Positions 33,220-43,703 of a DNA stretch of 64,000 nucleotides are shown here, piece after piece. This DNA comes from Pseudomonas mucidolens. GTDB lineage: Bacteria; Pseudomonadota; Gammaproteobacteria; Pseudomonadales; Pseudomonadaceae. The stretch is taken from assembly GCF_900106045.1 (NCBI RefSeq), contig NZ_LT629802.1, positions 4,092,001-4,156,000 on the forward strand. Reading direction: 5' to 3'. How positions within the stretch are numbered: the first letter of the stretch is position 1; each line of letters opens with the position of its first letter. A program made the position numbers and the translations under genes. The notes below the pieces were generated by a model. It was not told where the DNA came from. It was given only the letters and a program-made list of their open reading frames with translations, and ran no database searches.

Positions 33220-33706
33220 TTGCCTGTAAGTAGTTAAGTACGTGCCCTGTAGAGATTTATTCACAGGGTTATCCACATTTTAGTGTGCAACTTTTGGCGC
33301 ATGATGGCAATTTAGCGCTATTCGATTTCAGCATTCATAAATATCAGTCGTTCAGGAGTTTTCCTGAGGCGATTCACTTGCCCATTACGTATCGAGTGAC
33401 AGCCAGTCAATAGCAAAGAGCCATGCAAAAAAGCTGACTCTTTACCATTAACCCCTCTCAGACCGCGCCATCCACTAATTGAAAGCGGCCACGCTCATTC
33501 GCGTTGATACGGCGATATGCATCACGATCAGATCTTCTTCGGGCAACTTGCACGAATTCCTCTCGCCACCAAAAAACCTAACCAATTGAAAAATCTGTTT
33601 TTTTGTAATTTCTGCAACTGGCACAGCTTATGCGATATCTACCTGGAAATTCATGCACGCCGACACAGATCGGCAAACACCTAACCGTGATAGCGAGGCT
33701 GCAAAA

Positions 33707-34183
33707 ATGAACGCCATTGATCTTCTGAAAGCCGACCACGAAAAAGTCAAAGCCATTCTGACTCAGTTGAGCGAGTCGACTGATCGGGCCCTGAAAAAAC
33801 GCGTTGATCTGTTGGATAAGCTGGAGTTGGAAATCAGCATTCACACTCAGTTGGAAGAACAGATCCTTTACCCGGCTTTTAAAGAAGCAGGTGGCAAGGA
33901 GCAGGATGAGATGTATTACGAAGCCAAGGAAGAGCACCGGACCGTCGACGCCCTGGTCCTTCCGGACCTGAAAGTCACAGACCCGGGCAGCCCGGAATTT
34001 GCAGGTCGGGTAAAAGTAGTGAAAGAGCTGCTGGAGCACCACATCGAGGAAGAAGAAATCGAGATGTTCCCGCAAGCCAAAAAGCTCTTGGGCAAAGCCA
34101 AGCTCGATGAATTGGGTGAACAGATGCAGACATTAAAAGCATCGCTCAAAAAGAGCATGACGTCTTCGAAACAAGCGGCGTAA
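33707..34183 (+). CDS. Hemerythrin-like domain protein
   Basis: A 158-residue four-helix protein with the hemerythrin iron ligands in order: H in LLKADHEKVKAIL, H-x-x-x-E in IHTQLEEQILYPAF, H in AKEEHRTVDALVL and H-x-x-x-E/H in LLEHHIEEEEIEMFPQA. Proteins of this family bind a di-iron site and are linked to oxygen or nitric oxide sensing and stress. The start MNAIDLLKAD is preferred because a GAGG site is 8 bp upstream. The C-terminus is Lys/Ser-rich. A strong terminator follows. Confidence 0.9.
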   Translation: MNAIDLLKADHEKVKAILTQLSESTDRALKKRVDLLDKLELEISIHTQLEEQILYPAFKEAGGKEQDEMYYEAKEEHRTVDALVLPDLKVTDPGSPEFAGRVKVVKELLEHHIEEEEIEMFPQAKKLLGKAKLDELGEQMQTLKASLKKSMTSSKQAA

Positions 34184-34224
34184 CACTTAAACGCCCGGCC
34201 CCCGTTACCGAACGCAGCACCTTG

Positions 34225-34248
34225 AGCCCGGACCTGTCCGGGCTTTTT
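34225..34248 (+). terminator. Terminator of the hemerythrin gene
   Basis: AGCCCGGAC-CT-GTCCGGGCT followed by a T run; a perfect 9-bp stem 41 bp after the stop. Confidence 0.9.
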
Positions 34249-34249
34249 G

Positions 34250-34345
34250 GTAGGCGCTTGTTCGCGAAGAACGCATAGGCGCCGCGTTTATTCAGGAAAC
34301 ACGCGTTATCGTGGACGTTTTTCGCGAGCAAGCTCGCTCCTACAA
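34250..34345. repeat. REPIN copy A (paired REP sequences)
   Basis: Inverted REP ends (GTAGGCGCTTGTTCGCGAA and TTCGCGAGCAAGCTCGCTCC followed by TACAA) flank a middle with GCGCCGCGTTTATTCAGGAA. It is nearly the same as copy B in the same orientation and copy C inverted. The remainder of the 302-bp hemerythrin-trkH gap has no gene. Confidence 0.88.
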
Positions 34346-34485
34346 TGATCGCTAACTGTGCGTTTTTTTTTGGTGTGGCCTTCCATCAATGCGTCACACG
34401 CTCGTGGAAACTTTATGCAAAATTTACGCAGCCGGGTGCTCCAGCATCCGATACTGCTCGGCGCTAATTTGGCAGGCCACCCTTT

Positions 34486-35943
34486 ATGTCCCTCGCAGCC
34501 ATGCGGCTTATCGGCTTCATCCTCGGCATTTTTCTGATTACGCTGGCGGTCAGCATGGCCATTCCCATGATCACGCTCGCCCTCTACGAGCGAAGCGACG
34601 ATCTATGGGCGTTTGTCTGGTCGGGCATGATTACTTTCGTCTGCGGCGTACTGCTTAGCGTGTGGGGACGGCGACCGGAAGCGGCCCAGTTGCGTCCCAG
34701 GGATATGTACCTGCTGACTACGGCCAGTTGGGTGGTGGTGTGTAGCTTCGCTGCATTGCCCATGGTGTTCATCAGCCACATCAGTTACACCGATGCATTC
34801 TTTGAGACGATGTCGGGCATCACCACCACCGGATCAACGGTGCTGAGCGGCCTCGATAGCGCCTCGCCGGGATTGTTGATATGGCGCTCGATGCTGCACT
34901 GGTTGGGTGGTATCGGCTTTATCGGCATGGCGGTCGCCATCCTTCCCCTGCTGCGGGTCGGGGGCATGCGTCTGTTCCAGACGGAGTCCTCCGACTGGTC
35001 GGAGAAAGTCACGCCGCGCTCCCATGTGGCCGCCAAATACATCCTTTTTCTCTACCTGGGACTCACTGGCGCCAGTGCTGTCGCGCTGTGGATCGCTGGT
35101 ATGACACCGTTCGAAGCGATCAACCACGCCATGTCGCTGATCTCCACAGGCGGGTTTTCCACCTCGGATGCCTCGCTTGGGCATTGGACGCAACCGGCGA
35201 TTCATTGGGTCGCGGTGGTTATCATGATCCTGGGCAGCCTGCCCTTCACCTTGTACGTCGCGACATTGCGCGGTCATCGACGCGCGCTGGCCAATGATCA
35301 TCAGGTTCGCGGATTTATCGGGTTCTTGCTGGTCACCTGGCTGGCGGTGGGGACATGGTTATGTGTTCACAGCGATTACGCCTGGTGGGATGCCGTGCGT
35401 ATCGTGGCGGTCAACGTGACCTCTATCGTCACGACCACGGGCATTGCGGTGGGCGATTACACGTTATGGGGCAGCTTCGCGGTGTTGCTGTTCTTCTACC
35501 TGACCTTTGTCGGCGGATGTTCCGGCTCGACGGCGGGCGGTCTGAAAATCTTCCGTTTCCAGGTTGCAGCGGCCTTGCTGGTCAGCAGCTTGAAGCAGTT
35601 GATCCATCCTCGGGCGGTGATCCAGAAGAAATACAACAACCATCCGATTGACGAAGAGATCTTGCGCTCACTGCTGACCTTCTCGTTTTTCTTCAGCATC
35701 ACCATTGCCGTGATTGCCCTGGGCCTCGCGCTGATCGGGCTGGATTGGACGACTGCGCTAAGTGGCGCGGCCACTGCGGTGTGTAACGTAGGCCCGGGAC
35801 TGGGCACGATCATCGGGCCTGTCGGCAACTTCTCCTCATTGCCTGATGCAGCGAAATGGCTACTGACCATTGGCATGCTGCTCGGACGCCTGGAGATCCT
35901 CACCGTATTGGTCATTGTCACTCCCGTCTTCTGGAGGTATTAG
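34486..35943 (+). CDS. trkH: TrkH/KtrB-family potassium transporter
   Basis: A 485-residue inner-membrane protein that conducts K+ as the channel subunit of a Trk system. The four pore loops are visible: ETMSGITTTGSTV, MSLISTGGFSTSD, NVTSIVTTTGIAVGDY and AVCNVGPGLGTI. RSMLHWLGGIGFIGMAV and GGCSGSTAGGLKIFRFQ are further family signatures. No TrkA regulator gene is adjacent; TrkA is usually elsewhere. The ribosome site before the chosen ATG is weak, and an ATG five codons later (34501) is an alternative. Confidence 0.94.
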   Translation: MSLAAMRLIGFILGIFLITLAVSMAIPMITLALYERSDDLWAFVWSGMITFVCGVLLSVWGRRPEAAQLRPRDMYLLTTASWVVVCSFAALPMVFISHISYTDAFFETMSGITTTGSTVLSGLDSASPGLLIWRSMLHWLGGIGFIGMAVAILPLLRVGGMRLFQTESSDWSEKVTPRSHVAAKYILFLYLGLTGASAVALWIAGMTPFEAINHAMSLISTGGFSTSDASLGHWTQPAIHWVAVVIMILGSLPFTLYVATLRGHRRALANDHQVRGFIGFLLVTWLAVGTWLCVHSDYAWWDAVRIVAVNVTSIVTTTGIAVGDYTLWGSFAVLLFFYLTFVGGCSGSTAGGLKIFRFQVAAALLVSSLKQLIHPRAVIQKKYNNHPIDEEILRSLLTFSFFFSITIAVIALGLALIGLDWTTALSGAATAVCNVGPGLGTIIGPVGNFSSLPDAAKWLLTIGMLLGRLEILTVLVIVTPVFWRY

Positions 35944-36042
35944 GCGCTCCGCTTCAGGCCAACCCAGCCTCTCACTCCAGCGTTGATTTCGACTACAGTA
36001 GGAAGACTCTGCATAAAGCCATAACAAGACGGAGCACTTTCC

Positions 36043-36996
36043 ATGCGCGTAAAAAAACGCTTCAGCCTCCTGGCCGCCACGGCTGCGTTGACAGTCTCGT
36101 GTGCGGCCAATGCCGCACCGATATTCATAAACATCCTCACCGGGGGCACCAGCGGGGTTTATTACCCTATCGGGGTCGGGCTGTCGCAGATCTACAGCGA
36201 AGGGATCGAGGGGTCGAAGACTTCAGTCCAGGCGACCAAAGCCTCGGTGGAGAATCTCAACCTTTTACAAGCCGGCCGTGGGGAACTTGCTTTTGCGCTT
36301 GGAGACTCTGTGGCTGATGCAAAAAACGGCGTGGAAGACGCCGGGTTCAAGGCGCCACTGACAAAGTTGCGCGCGATTGCGGGCGCCTATCCGAATTACA
36401 TCCAAATTGTTGCGAATAAAGAGTCCGGGATCAAAACCCTGGCCGACCTGAAAGGCAAAACCATCTCCGTCGGTGCTCCGAAATCCGGGACCGAGTTGAA
36501 CGCGCGGGCGATCTTCAAGGCCGCGGGACTGACCTACGATGACATGAGCAAGGTCCAATACCTGCCCTTCGCCGAGTCGGTCGAACTGATCAAGAATCGT
36601 CAGCTGGACGCCACGCTGCAGTCTTCGGGACTGGGAATGGCGGCCATTCGCGACCTGGCTTCAACCATGTCATTGAACTACGTCTCCATCCCCGCGGAGG
36701 TGGTGACAAAAATTGGCAATGCCGCGTACCTGCCCGCCCAAATCCCCGCCAACACCTATGACGGACAGCCCGACCCCGTGCCGACGGTGGCGATCACCAA
36801 TATTCTGGTGACTCACTCGGACGTCTCCGACGACGTGGCCTACAAGATGACCAAGCTGATGTTCGATAACCTGAAGCGCCTCGGCAATTCTCACTCGGCC
36901 GCCAAGGACATCCACGTGCAAAACGCTGCAAAGAACCTGCCCATCCCCCTGCATCCCGGCGCCGAACGCTACTACAAGGAAGTTGGCGCGTTGTAA
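36043..36996 (+). CDS. TAXI-family TRAP solute-binding protein
   Basis: A 317-residue periplasmic binding protein. A Sec signal (residues 1-25, ending CAANAA) is followed by FINILTGGTSGVYYPIGVGL, the hallmark start of TAXI receptors, and later LKGKTISVGAPKSGTELNAR. It hands substrate to the fused TRAP permease encoded 74 bp downstream. Known TAXI systems import glutamate or related acids, but the substrate here cannot be read from sequence. Confidence 0.93.
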   Translation: MRVKKRFSLLAATAALTVSCAANAAPIFINILTGGTSGVYYPIGVGLSQIYSEGIEGSKTSVQATKASVENLNLLQAGRGELAFALGDSVADAKNGVEDAGFKAPLTKLRAIAGAYPNYIQIVANKESGIKTLADLKGKTISVGAPKSGTELNARAIFKAAGLTYDDMSKVQYLPFAESVELIKNRQLDATLQSSGLGMAAIRDLASTMSLNYVSIPAEVVTKIGNAAYLPAQIPANTYDGQPDPVPTVAITNILVTHSDVSDDVAYKMTKLMFDNLKRLGNSHSAAKDIHVQNAAKNLPIPLHPGAERYYKEVGAL

Positions 36997-37070
36997 CCCA
37001 ACAACAGGCCACAGGGACGCACGCTGGAGCGGCGCGTGCCCTTCCTTATAGTTTTTGAGGCAGGTTCCCA

Positions 37071-39098
37071 ATGAGCGAAGATCATCAAGGTATCGCGGCG
37101 AACCCGCGCGACTGGCCGAAAACGCTGTTCTACGTAGCGTTGCTGTTTTCCATTTTCCAGATAGTCACTGCCGCATTTGCGCCTATTTCCAGCCAGGTGC
37201 TACGCGCCGTGCATGTCGGCTTCCTGCTGTGGGTGGTCTTCCTGAGTTACCCGGCGTACGGCAAGGCCCGTCCCTGGCAGCCGCTGGCCTGGCTATTGAG
37301 CCTCGCAGCGATTGCCACCGCTGCGTACCAATGGTTTTTCGAGGCGGATTTGATCCAGCGTTCGGGCGACCTGACGCTTGAAGACATGGTGATCGGGCTG
37401 ATACTGATCGTATTGGTGTTCGAGGCGGCTCGCCGGGTGATGGGGATCGCGTTGCCGGTCATCTGCGGACTATTTTTGGCATACGGTCTATTGGGTGAAT
37501 ACCTGCCAGGCGAGCTGGCCCATCGCGGCTACGGACTCGATCAAATCGTCAACCAACTGTCATTCGGCACCGAAGGCCTCTACGGCACACCAACTTATGT
37601 TTCGGCGACTTATATTTTCCTGTTCATTCTGTTCGGCGCCTTTCTTGAACAGGCGGGCATGATCAAGCTGTTCACTGACTTCGCGATGGGTCTGTTTGGC
37701 CACAAACTGGGCGGTCCGGCCAAGGTATCGGTGGTGTCATCGGCCTTGATGGGGACGATAACGGGTTCCGGCATCGCGAACGTCGTGACGACCGGCCAAT
37801 TCACGATTCCATTGATGAAACGCTTCGGCTACAAGGCCGCGTTTGCCGGCGGCGTGGAGGCGACTGCCAGCATGGGCAGCCAGATAATGCCGCCGGTCAT
37901 GGGCGCGGTGGCGTTCATCATGGCGGAAACCATCAATGTACCGTTCGTGGAAATCGCCAAGGCAGCGCTGATCCCAGCCATCCTGTATTTCGGTTCGGTG
38001 TTCTGGATGGTTCACCTTGAGGCCAAACGCTCCAACCTTAAAGGACTGCCCAAAGACCAGTGCCCCAGCGCCTGGGGCGCGGTAAAGGAAAGCTGGTACT
38101 TGCTGATTCCGCTCCTGGTGCTGGTCTACCTGCTGTTTTCCGGGCGTACCCCGCTGTTTTCCGGCATGGTCGGGCTGGCATTGACAGCCATCGTCATTCT
38201 CGGCTCGGCCATTATTCTCAGGGTCTCCAGCTTTGCGTTGCGATGCGCGTTCTGGGTCGCCCTGGGGATCCTCTGCGTCGGATTTTTCCAGTTAGGGATC
38301 GGCGTGATCTTTGCCGTCATCGCCACACTGGTGCTCATCTGCTGGTTCATCAAGGGCGGCCGGGAAACCCTGGATATTTGCCTGCACGCGCTGGTCGAGG
38401 GTGCTCGGCATGCCGTGCCGGTGGGGATTGCCTGCGCGTTGGTGGGGGTCATCATCGGTGTGGTGTCATTGACTGGAATAGCCTCGACCTTTGCCGGCTA
38501 CATATTGGCCATCGGCAGAGACAACCTGCTGCTGTCGCTGATACTGACGATGATTACCTGCCTGGTGCTGGGCATGGGGATCCCGACGATTCCCAACTAC
38601 ATCATCACCAGTTCGATCGCTGCACCCGCGCTGCTGGAACTGGGCGTGCCGCTGATCGTGTCGCATATGTTCGTGTTCTATTTCGGAATCCTTGCAGACC
38701 TTACTCCACCGGTCGCCCTTGCGTGCTTTGCCGCAGCGCCCATCGCCAGGGAGACAGGCTTCAAGATCAGCCTGTGGGCGGTGCGTATTGCCCTGGCGGG
38801 TTTCGTCATTCCGTTTATGACGGTCTACAACCCTGCACTGATGATGCAAGGCGACAATTACTGGATGACGGCCTACATGCTGGTGAAGACCACATTGGCC
38901 ATTGGTCTCTGGGGCATGGCGTGCACCGGCTACCTGCAACAGAAAATGCCGATCTGGGAACGTTTCTTGTGCTTTGCCGCAGGAGCCTTACTGGTCGTCG
39001 CGCTGCCGATAACGGACGAGATCGGTTTCATGCTGGGTATTCTGCTAATAGTTCAGCATGTCTGGCGCTCGCGTCGTACCGGGTTTGCCCAGGCATGA
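37071..39098 (+). CDS. TRAP transporter fused permease (4TM+12TM)
   Basis: A 675-residue inner-membrane protein joining the small and large TRAP subunits, as in all TAXI systems. The N-terminal 160 residues hold about four hydrophobic segments. The large domain has FGTEGLYGTPTYVSATYIFL, KVSVVSSALMGTITGSGIAN, VEATASMGSQIMPPVMGAVA and VLGMGIPTIPNYIITSS. It follows the binding protein and overlaps the next gene by ATGA. Confidence 0.95.
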   Translation: MSEDHQGIAANPRDWPKTLFYVALLFSIFQIVTAAFAPISSQVLRAVHVGFLLWVVFLSYPAYGKARPWQPLAWLLSLAAIATAAYQWFFEADLIQRSGDLTLEDMVIGLILIVLVFEAARRVMGIALPVICGLFLAYGLLGEYLPGELAHRGYGLDQIVNQLSFGTEGLYGTPTYVSATYIFLFILFGAFLEQAGMIKLFTDFAMGLFGHKLGGPAKVSVVSSALMGTITGSGIANVVTTGQFTIPLMKRFGYKAAFAGGVEATASMGSQIMPPVMGAVAFIMAETINVPFVEIAKAALIPAILYFGSVFWMVHLEAKRSNLKGLPKDQCPSAWGAVKESWYLLIPLLVLVYLLFSGRTPLFSGMVGLALTAIVILGSAIILRVSSFALRCAFWVALGILCVGFFQLGIGVIFAVIATLVLICWFIKGGRETLDICLHALVEGARHAVPVGIACALVGVIIGVVSLTGIASTFAGYILAIGRDNLLLSLILTMITCLVLGMGIPTIPNYIITSSIAAPALLELGVPLIVSHMFVFYFGILADLTPPVALACFAAAPIARETGFKISLWAVRIALAGFVIPFMTVYNPALMMQGDNYWMTAYMLVKTTLAIGLWGMACTGYLQQKMPIWERFLCFAAGALLVVALPITDEIGFMLGILLIVQHVWRSRRTGFAQA

Positions 39099-39484
39099 TG
39101 GGTTTGTGCCTGGGACTGGCGGGCGTGGTGTGGGCGCAACTCCCGGTCGCAAGCTTTACACTGGGCTGGGATCACACGATAGAAAAAGTTCGCTGGGAAG
39201 AGGACTACAGTGTTTCGGAACAGGGACTTGTTCTGATGGAAGCCAGGGTCAAAGGCAATGGCGCAGGCATGGAGATACCCCCTGGGGCCAGATTGGAAAA
39301 CGGCAGTTGGCACTATCAGCGCCAGCTGCCGCCCTTGCAGCCGCTGAAACTTGGACGCACCCCACAGGCGGGTGACTACCAGTTGTGCTTCGATCAACGC
39401 TGTCACGCGATGAGCGAGTGGCTAGGCCCTCCCGTCAGCAACCCATCCTCAGTCGAGTTGTGGAGTTGCCGGACGGGCGGGTGA
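39095..39484 (+). CDS. DUF1850 protein of the TAXI-TRAP operon
   Basis: A 129-residue protein overlapping the permease stop by ATGA. It has an N-terminal hydrophobic signal or anchor (MMGLCLGLAGVVWAQ), then FTLGWDHTIEKVRWEEDY and VKGNGAGMEIPPGARLENG, the core of DUF1850. The family regularly accompanies TAXI-TRAP permeases, so an accessory role in that transporter is likely, but the function is unknown. Confidence 0.85.
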   Translation: MMGLCLGLAGVVWAQLPVASFTLGWDHTIEKVRWEEDYSVSEQGLVLMEARVKGNGAGMEIPPGARLENGSWHYQRQLPPLQPLKLGRTPQAGDYQLCFDQRCHAMSEWLGPPVSNPSSVELWSCRTGG

Positions 39485-39489
39485 CAACA

Positions 39490-40773
39490 TCAGCTCATGC
39501 CCAGCCAATTAGGTAGCGCCAGGGAGATCCACGGTACGTAAGTGATCAGTATCAGGAATGCCAGCAGGATCAGCAGCCAGGGCATGGCCGCCTTGATGGT
39601 AGCCGTCAATGACATTCCCGTGACGGCAGACGTCACGAACAGGTTCAACCCCACGGGGGGCGTGATCAAGCCGATCTCCAGGTTCACCACCATGATGATG
39701 CCCAGGTGAATCGGATCAATACCCAGTTGCATGGCGATAGGGAACAGAATCGGTGCCAGGATCAGGATGATCGCCGAAGGCTCCATAAACGCCCCGGCAA
39801 TCAACAGCACGATGTTCACTACCAGCAGGAAGGTCACCGGCGTCAGCCCGGCATCGATCACCCATGCGGTGATTTGCTGTGGCAGTTGTTCGGTGGTCAG
39901 CACATGAGCGAACAGCATGGCGTTGGCGATGATGAACATCAGCATGATGCTCAGCTTGGCCGACTCCAGCAGCACTTTCGGGGTTTCGCGAATGGTCAGG
40001 TCTTTATAGACGAACAAGGCGATAAACGCCGAATACACGGCCGCCACCGCAGCGGCTTCGGTGGGGGTAAACATCCCGGAATAGATTCCGCCGAGGATGA
40101 TGACCATCAACAGCAAGCCCCAGAGGGCTTTGCGCGCCGTGGACAGCCACTCGCGGAACGTCGCCCGGGGCAGGGCCGGCAGGTTCTTCTTCACCGCGAC
40201 GATGTAAATCGCCACCATCAGCGATAACCCCAGCAGCAGGCCGGGAATCACCCCAGCCATGAACAACTTGCCCACCGAGGTTTCTGTCGCCGCCGCATAC
40301 ACCACCATCACGATCGATGGCGGAATGAGGATCCCCAGGGTGCCGGCGTTACACACGATGCCCGCGCCAAACGCCTGTGGATAACCCGACCGCACCATCC
40401 CGGCAATGGCGATGGAACCGACCGCCGCCACTGTTGCCGGGCTTGATCCCGACAGCGCAGCAAACAACATGCAGGCCAACACTGCCGCAATCGCCAGGCC
40501 ACCCCGGATATGTCCGACGCAAGCGTTGGCAAAATCGATCAGCCGCCGCGCCACGCCACCGGTGGTCATGAACGCACCGGCCAGCAGGAAAAACGGAATC
40601 GCCAGCAAGGTGTAGTGTTCAGAGGTCTCGAACAGCTTGATCGCCAGGGAACGCACCGAGTCGGGGCTGAAGAAAATGATAGTCAGCGAACCGGCCAGCC
40701 CCAACGAAATGGCGATGGGCACGCCGATAAACATCAGCGCGAACAATGCCACGAACAGGAAGGCAATAGTCAT
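39490..40773 (-). CDS. dctM: DctM, TRAP transporter large permease
   Basis: A 427-residue protein with about twelve membrane segments that carries out Na+-dependent solute transport. Family motifs are VPIAISLGLAGSLTI, ALSGSSPATVAAVGSIAI, GTLGILIPPSIVMVVY and NLEIGLITPPVGLNLFV. Its start overlaps the dctQ stop by ATGA. The C4-dicarboxylate assignment is by family; the order dctP-dctQ-dctM is standard. Confidence 0.95.
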   Translation of the reverse strand: MTIAFLFVALFALMFIGVPIAISLGLAGSLTIIFFSPDSVRSLAIKLFETSEHYTLLAIPFFLLAGAFMTTGGVARRLIDFANACVGHIRGGLAIAAVLACMLFAALSGSSPATVAAVGSIAIAGMVRSGYPQAFGAGIVCNAGTLGILIPPSIVMVVYAAATETSVGKLFMAGVIPGLLLGLSLMVAIYIVAVKKNLPALPRATFREWLSTARKALWGLLLMVIILGGIYSGMFTPTEAAAVAAVYSAFIALFVYKDLTIRETPKVLLESAKLSIMLMFIIANAMLFAHVLTTEQLPQQITAWVIDAGLTPVTFLLVVNIVLLIAGAFMEPSAIILILAPILFPIAMQLGIDPIHLGIIMVVNLEIGLITPPVGLNLFVTSAVTGMSLTATIKAAMPWLLILLAFLILITYVPWISLALPNWLGMS

Positions 40774-41402
40774 GGCTTGTCTTCCTCGTGTTCGGTCAGT
40801 TTGATAGCTTCCGCCGCTTCATCGGCCAGGCCCAGGCCTGTCTGACGATTCATCAGGATGCGTACGAGAATTTCCGCGAAGCGGATAAACACCAACGTAA
40901 AGCCCACCGGCACGATCAGGCCGATGTGCCATTGCATGATGCCAAAGTGGCCCAGGTCTTCCGCGCCGATCTGAGCAATCATCAAGGTATTGATCCACTC
41001 ATAACTGGCGACAGCGAGCATCCCGGCGTAGGCCAGGCAGCACAGGCAAGCGATGACGCCGATAAAGCGCTGTACCGGCTTGCTCGCGAGTTTCACCAGC
41101 GCATCGACGCCGATGTGTCCGGCCGTGCGCACGCCATACGACAAGCCGAAAAATATCAGCCAGCCAAACAGGGCCTTGGTCAGCGAACTGCTCCAGGTCA
41201 TCGCCTGGGCCAGGCCCATGATGCTGTCGCCAATGGCGAACGCTGGCTCGCTGGCGGCGGGCCAGTTGTCGCCGAGGCTGTAGAAAACGGTGTAGAGGTT
41301 GTTAAGCATCACGTAGACGAATGTAACCAGCGTCATAGCGGCCAGAAGGAAAGCGATGAAGCCTTCCTCGAAGTGTTCCCAGATGCGCTGAAGGGCGTTC
41401 AT
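40770..41402 (-). CDS. dctQ: DctQ, TRAP transporter small permease
   Basis: A 210-residue protein with four membrane segments (FIAFLLAAMTLVTFVYVML near the start, LFGWLIFFGLSYGVRTAGHI and the later GLIVPVGFTLVFIRF) that pairs with DctM. I chose MNALQR as start because AGGAG lies 9 bp before it; the ATG three codons earlier is immediately next to that site and less likely. Confidence 0.92.
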   Translation of the reverse strand: MNALQRIWEHFEEGFIAFLLAAMTLVTFVYVMLNNLYTVFYSLGDNWPAASEPAFAIGDSIMGLAQAMTWSSSLTKALFGWLIFFGLSYGVRTAGHIGVDALVKLASKPVQRFIGVIACLCCLAYAGMLAVASYEWINTLMIAQIGAEDLGHFGIMQWHIGLIVPVGFTLVFIRFAEILVRILMNRQTGLGLADEAAEAIKLTEHEEDKP

Positions 41403-41466
41403 GGATGACATCTCCTGCGGGGGGACGACAGGCCGGCGCTGCCAAGGCGGCAGCACCGGCCACCCA

Positions 41467-42582
<1,116 letters not shown>

Positions 42583-42699
42583 TTATAAAACTTGCAGATG
42601 AATGGCTTTCGCGTGGCAATATTTTCTTACAATATTAATAAGCAAGGCTGTGAGGCTAGCGCTGATCGGTTAAGCTTTTTTGTAAGGGTAAGGGGACGC

Positions 42700-42794
42700 C
42701 TAGCCCTTGCTCGTGAAGAACTCAAAGGCACCGCGTTTATCCAGAATGCACGCGTTATCGTTGACGTTTTTCGCGAGCAAGCTTGCTCCTACAA
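42700..42794. repeat. REPIN copy B in the dctP-dapF gap
   Basis: TAGCCCTTGCTCGTGAAGAA and TTTTTCGCGAGCAAGCTTGC flank a middle with ACCGCGTTTATCCAG, matching copies A and C with scattered changes. The rest of the 423-bp gap (42463-42885) between dctP and the DapF-like gene shows no coding signal. Confidence 0.85.
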
Positions 42795-42885
42795 GGGTTG
42801 GGGTACGCTCGCCGCGATGCAGTGCAATTGCTCAACGTTCCCGGTAAATCAACGTCTGTTCCCATGTCTTCGCCAGGAACCTGCC

Positions 42886-43689
42886 ATGTCACTGAGTTTT
42901 CATAAGATGCATGCCAATGGCGACGACTTCGTCATCGTCGACCTGCGAAATTCATCGAATCCCATTACCAACGTCCTGGCCCGGCGCATGGGTGACCGGA
43001 ATCTGGGTATCGGCTTCAATCAACTGGCGGTAATGCTCAAGTGTGATGACGCAGCGGCTCAGGTGCTGTTCTGGAATGCCGATGGCTCGCCGCTGGAGGT
43101 ATGTGGCAGCGCCACGCGAGGTGTCGCGGCCAGGCTGATGGGCGAGTCAAACAAAGCCTCGGTGGTGTTGCGGACCGAGCGTGGCCTGCACACCTGCGAA
43201 CGCACTGCAACCGGCGCGATTACCGTCAGCATGGGCGAACCGCACTGCGGATGGTCGGATATTCCCCTGGCCCGGGACTTGGATACGACGGTTTTGCCGT
43301 TGGAGGGCATGCCTGCCGCGTGCAGTATGGGAAACCCGCACTGCACCTATTTTGTCGATGATCTGGCGGCCCTGGACATCGCGAGCATTGGGCCGGGGAT
43401 CGAAACCCACGCGTTGTTTCCTCTCAAGACGAATGTGCATTTCGTCCAGATCATCAACCGCAGGCAGATTCGGTTACGTATATGGGAACGTGGCGGCGGC
43501 ATACCGCAAGGCTCAGGTTCCTGTGCCTGTGGTGCCGTGGTTAACGGCATCCGTCGAGGCCTGTTGGATGAGTGCGTCGAGGTCGCGTGCGATGGCGGAA
43601 ACGTCACGGTCCAGTGGACCGGCGCCGGCCAGGTGTTACTCACCGGCCCGGTTGAAGCTACGTTCTCGGGAACGTTCACCCACAGCTGA
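42886..43689 (+). CDS. Divergent DapF-like epimerase
   Basis: A 267-residue protein of the diaminopimelate epimerase fold. It keeps FWNADGSPLEVCG with Cys73, the MGEPHCG and CSMGNPHCTYFVDD motifs and the overall length. But the second catalytic site, ERGAGETxACGxGAC in true DapF, reads ERGGGIPQGSGSCACG: the catalytic Cys is Ser210 and the conserved Glu is Ile206, with Cys at 213 and 215. GNDF near the start is GDDF. It is therefore probably not the housekeeping DapF; another amino-acid racemase or epimerase, or an altered mechanism, is likelier. The next gene follows with a 1-bp overlap or 14-bp gap, depending on its start. Confidence 0.8.
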   Translation: MSLSFHKMHANGDDFVIVDLRNSSNPITNVLARRMGDRNLGIGFNQLAVMLKCDDAAAQVLFWNADGSPLEVCGSATRGVAARLMGESNKASVVLRTERGLHTCERTATGAITVSMGEPHCGWSDIPLARDLDTTVLPLEGMPAACSMGNPHCTYFVDDLAALDIASIGPGIETHALFPLKTNVHFVQIINRRQIRLRIWERGGGIPQGSGSCACGAVVNGIRRGLLDECVEVACDGGNVTVQWTGAGQVLLTGPVEATFSGTFTHS

Positions 43690-43703
43690 TGACGGGAGAT
43701 GCA

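Noticed and set aside
33269..33277. DnaA-box-like TTATCCACA upstream of hcp
   Set aside because: A single box with no cluster, no AT-rich unwinding region and no origin genes; likely chance.
11846..34485. Search by eye for a CRISPR array or Cas genes in the island
   Set aside because: No regularly spaced 25-40 bp repeats; the only tandem repetition is the immunity gene family.
38060..39094. Long upstream extension of the DUF1850 frame inside the TRAP permease gene
   Set aside because: The permease is clearly coding there; the real start is the ATGA overlap at 39095.
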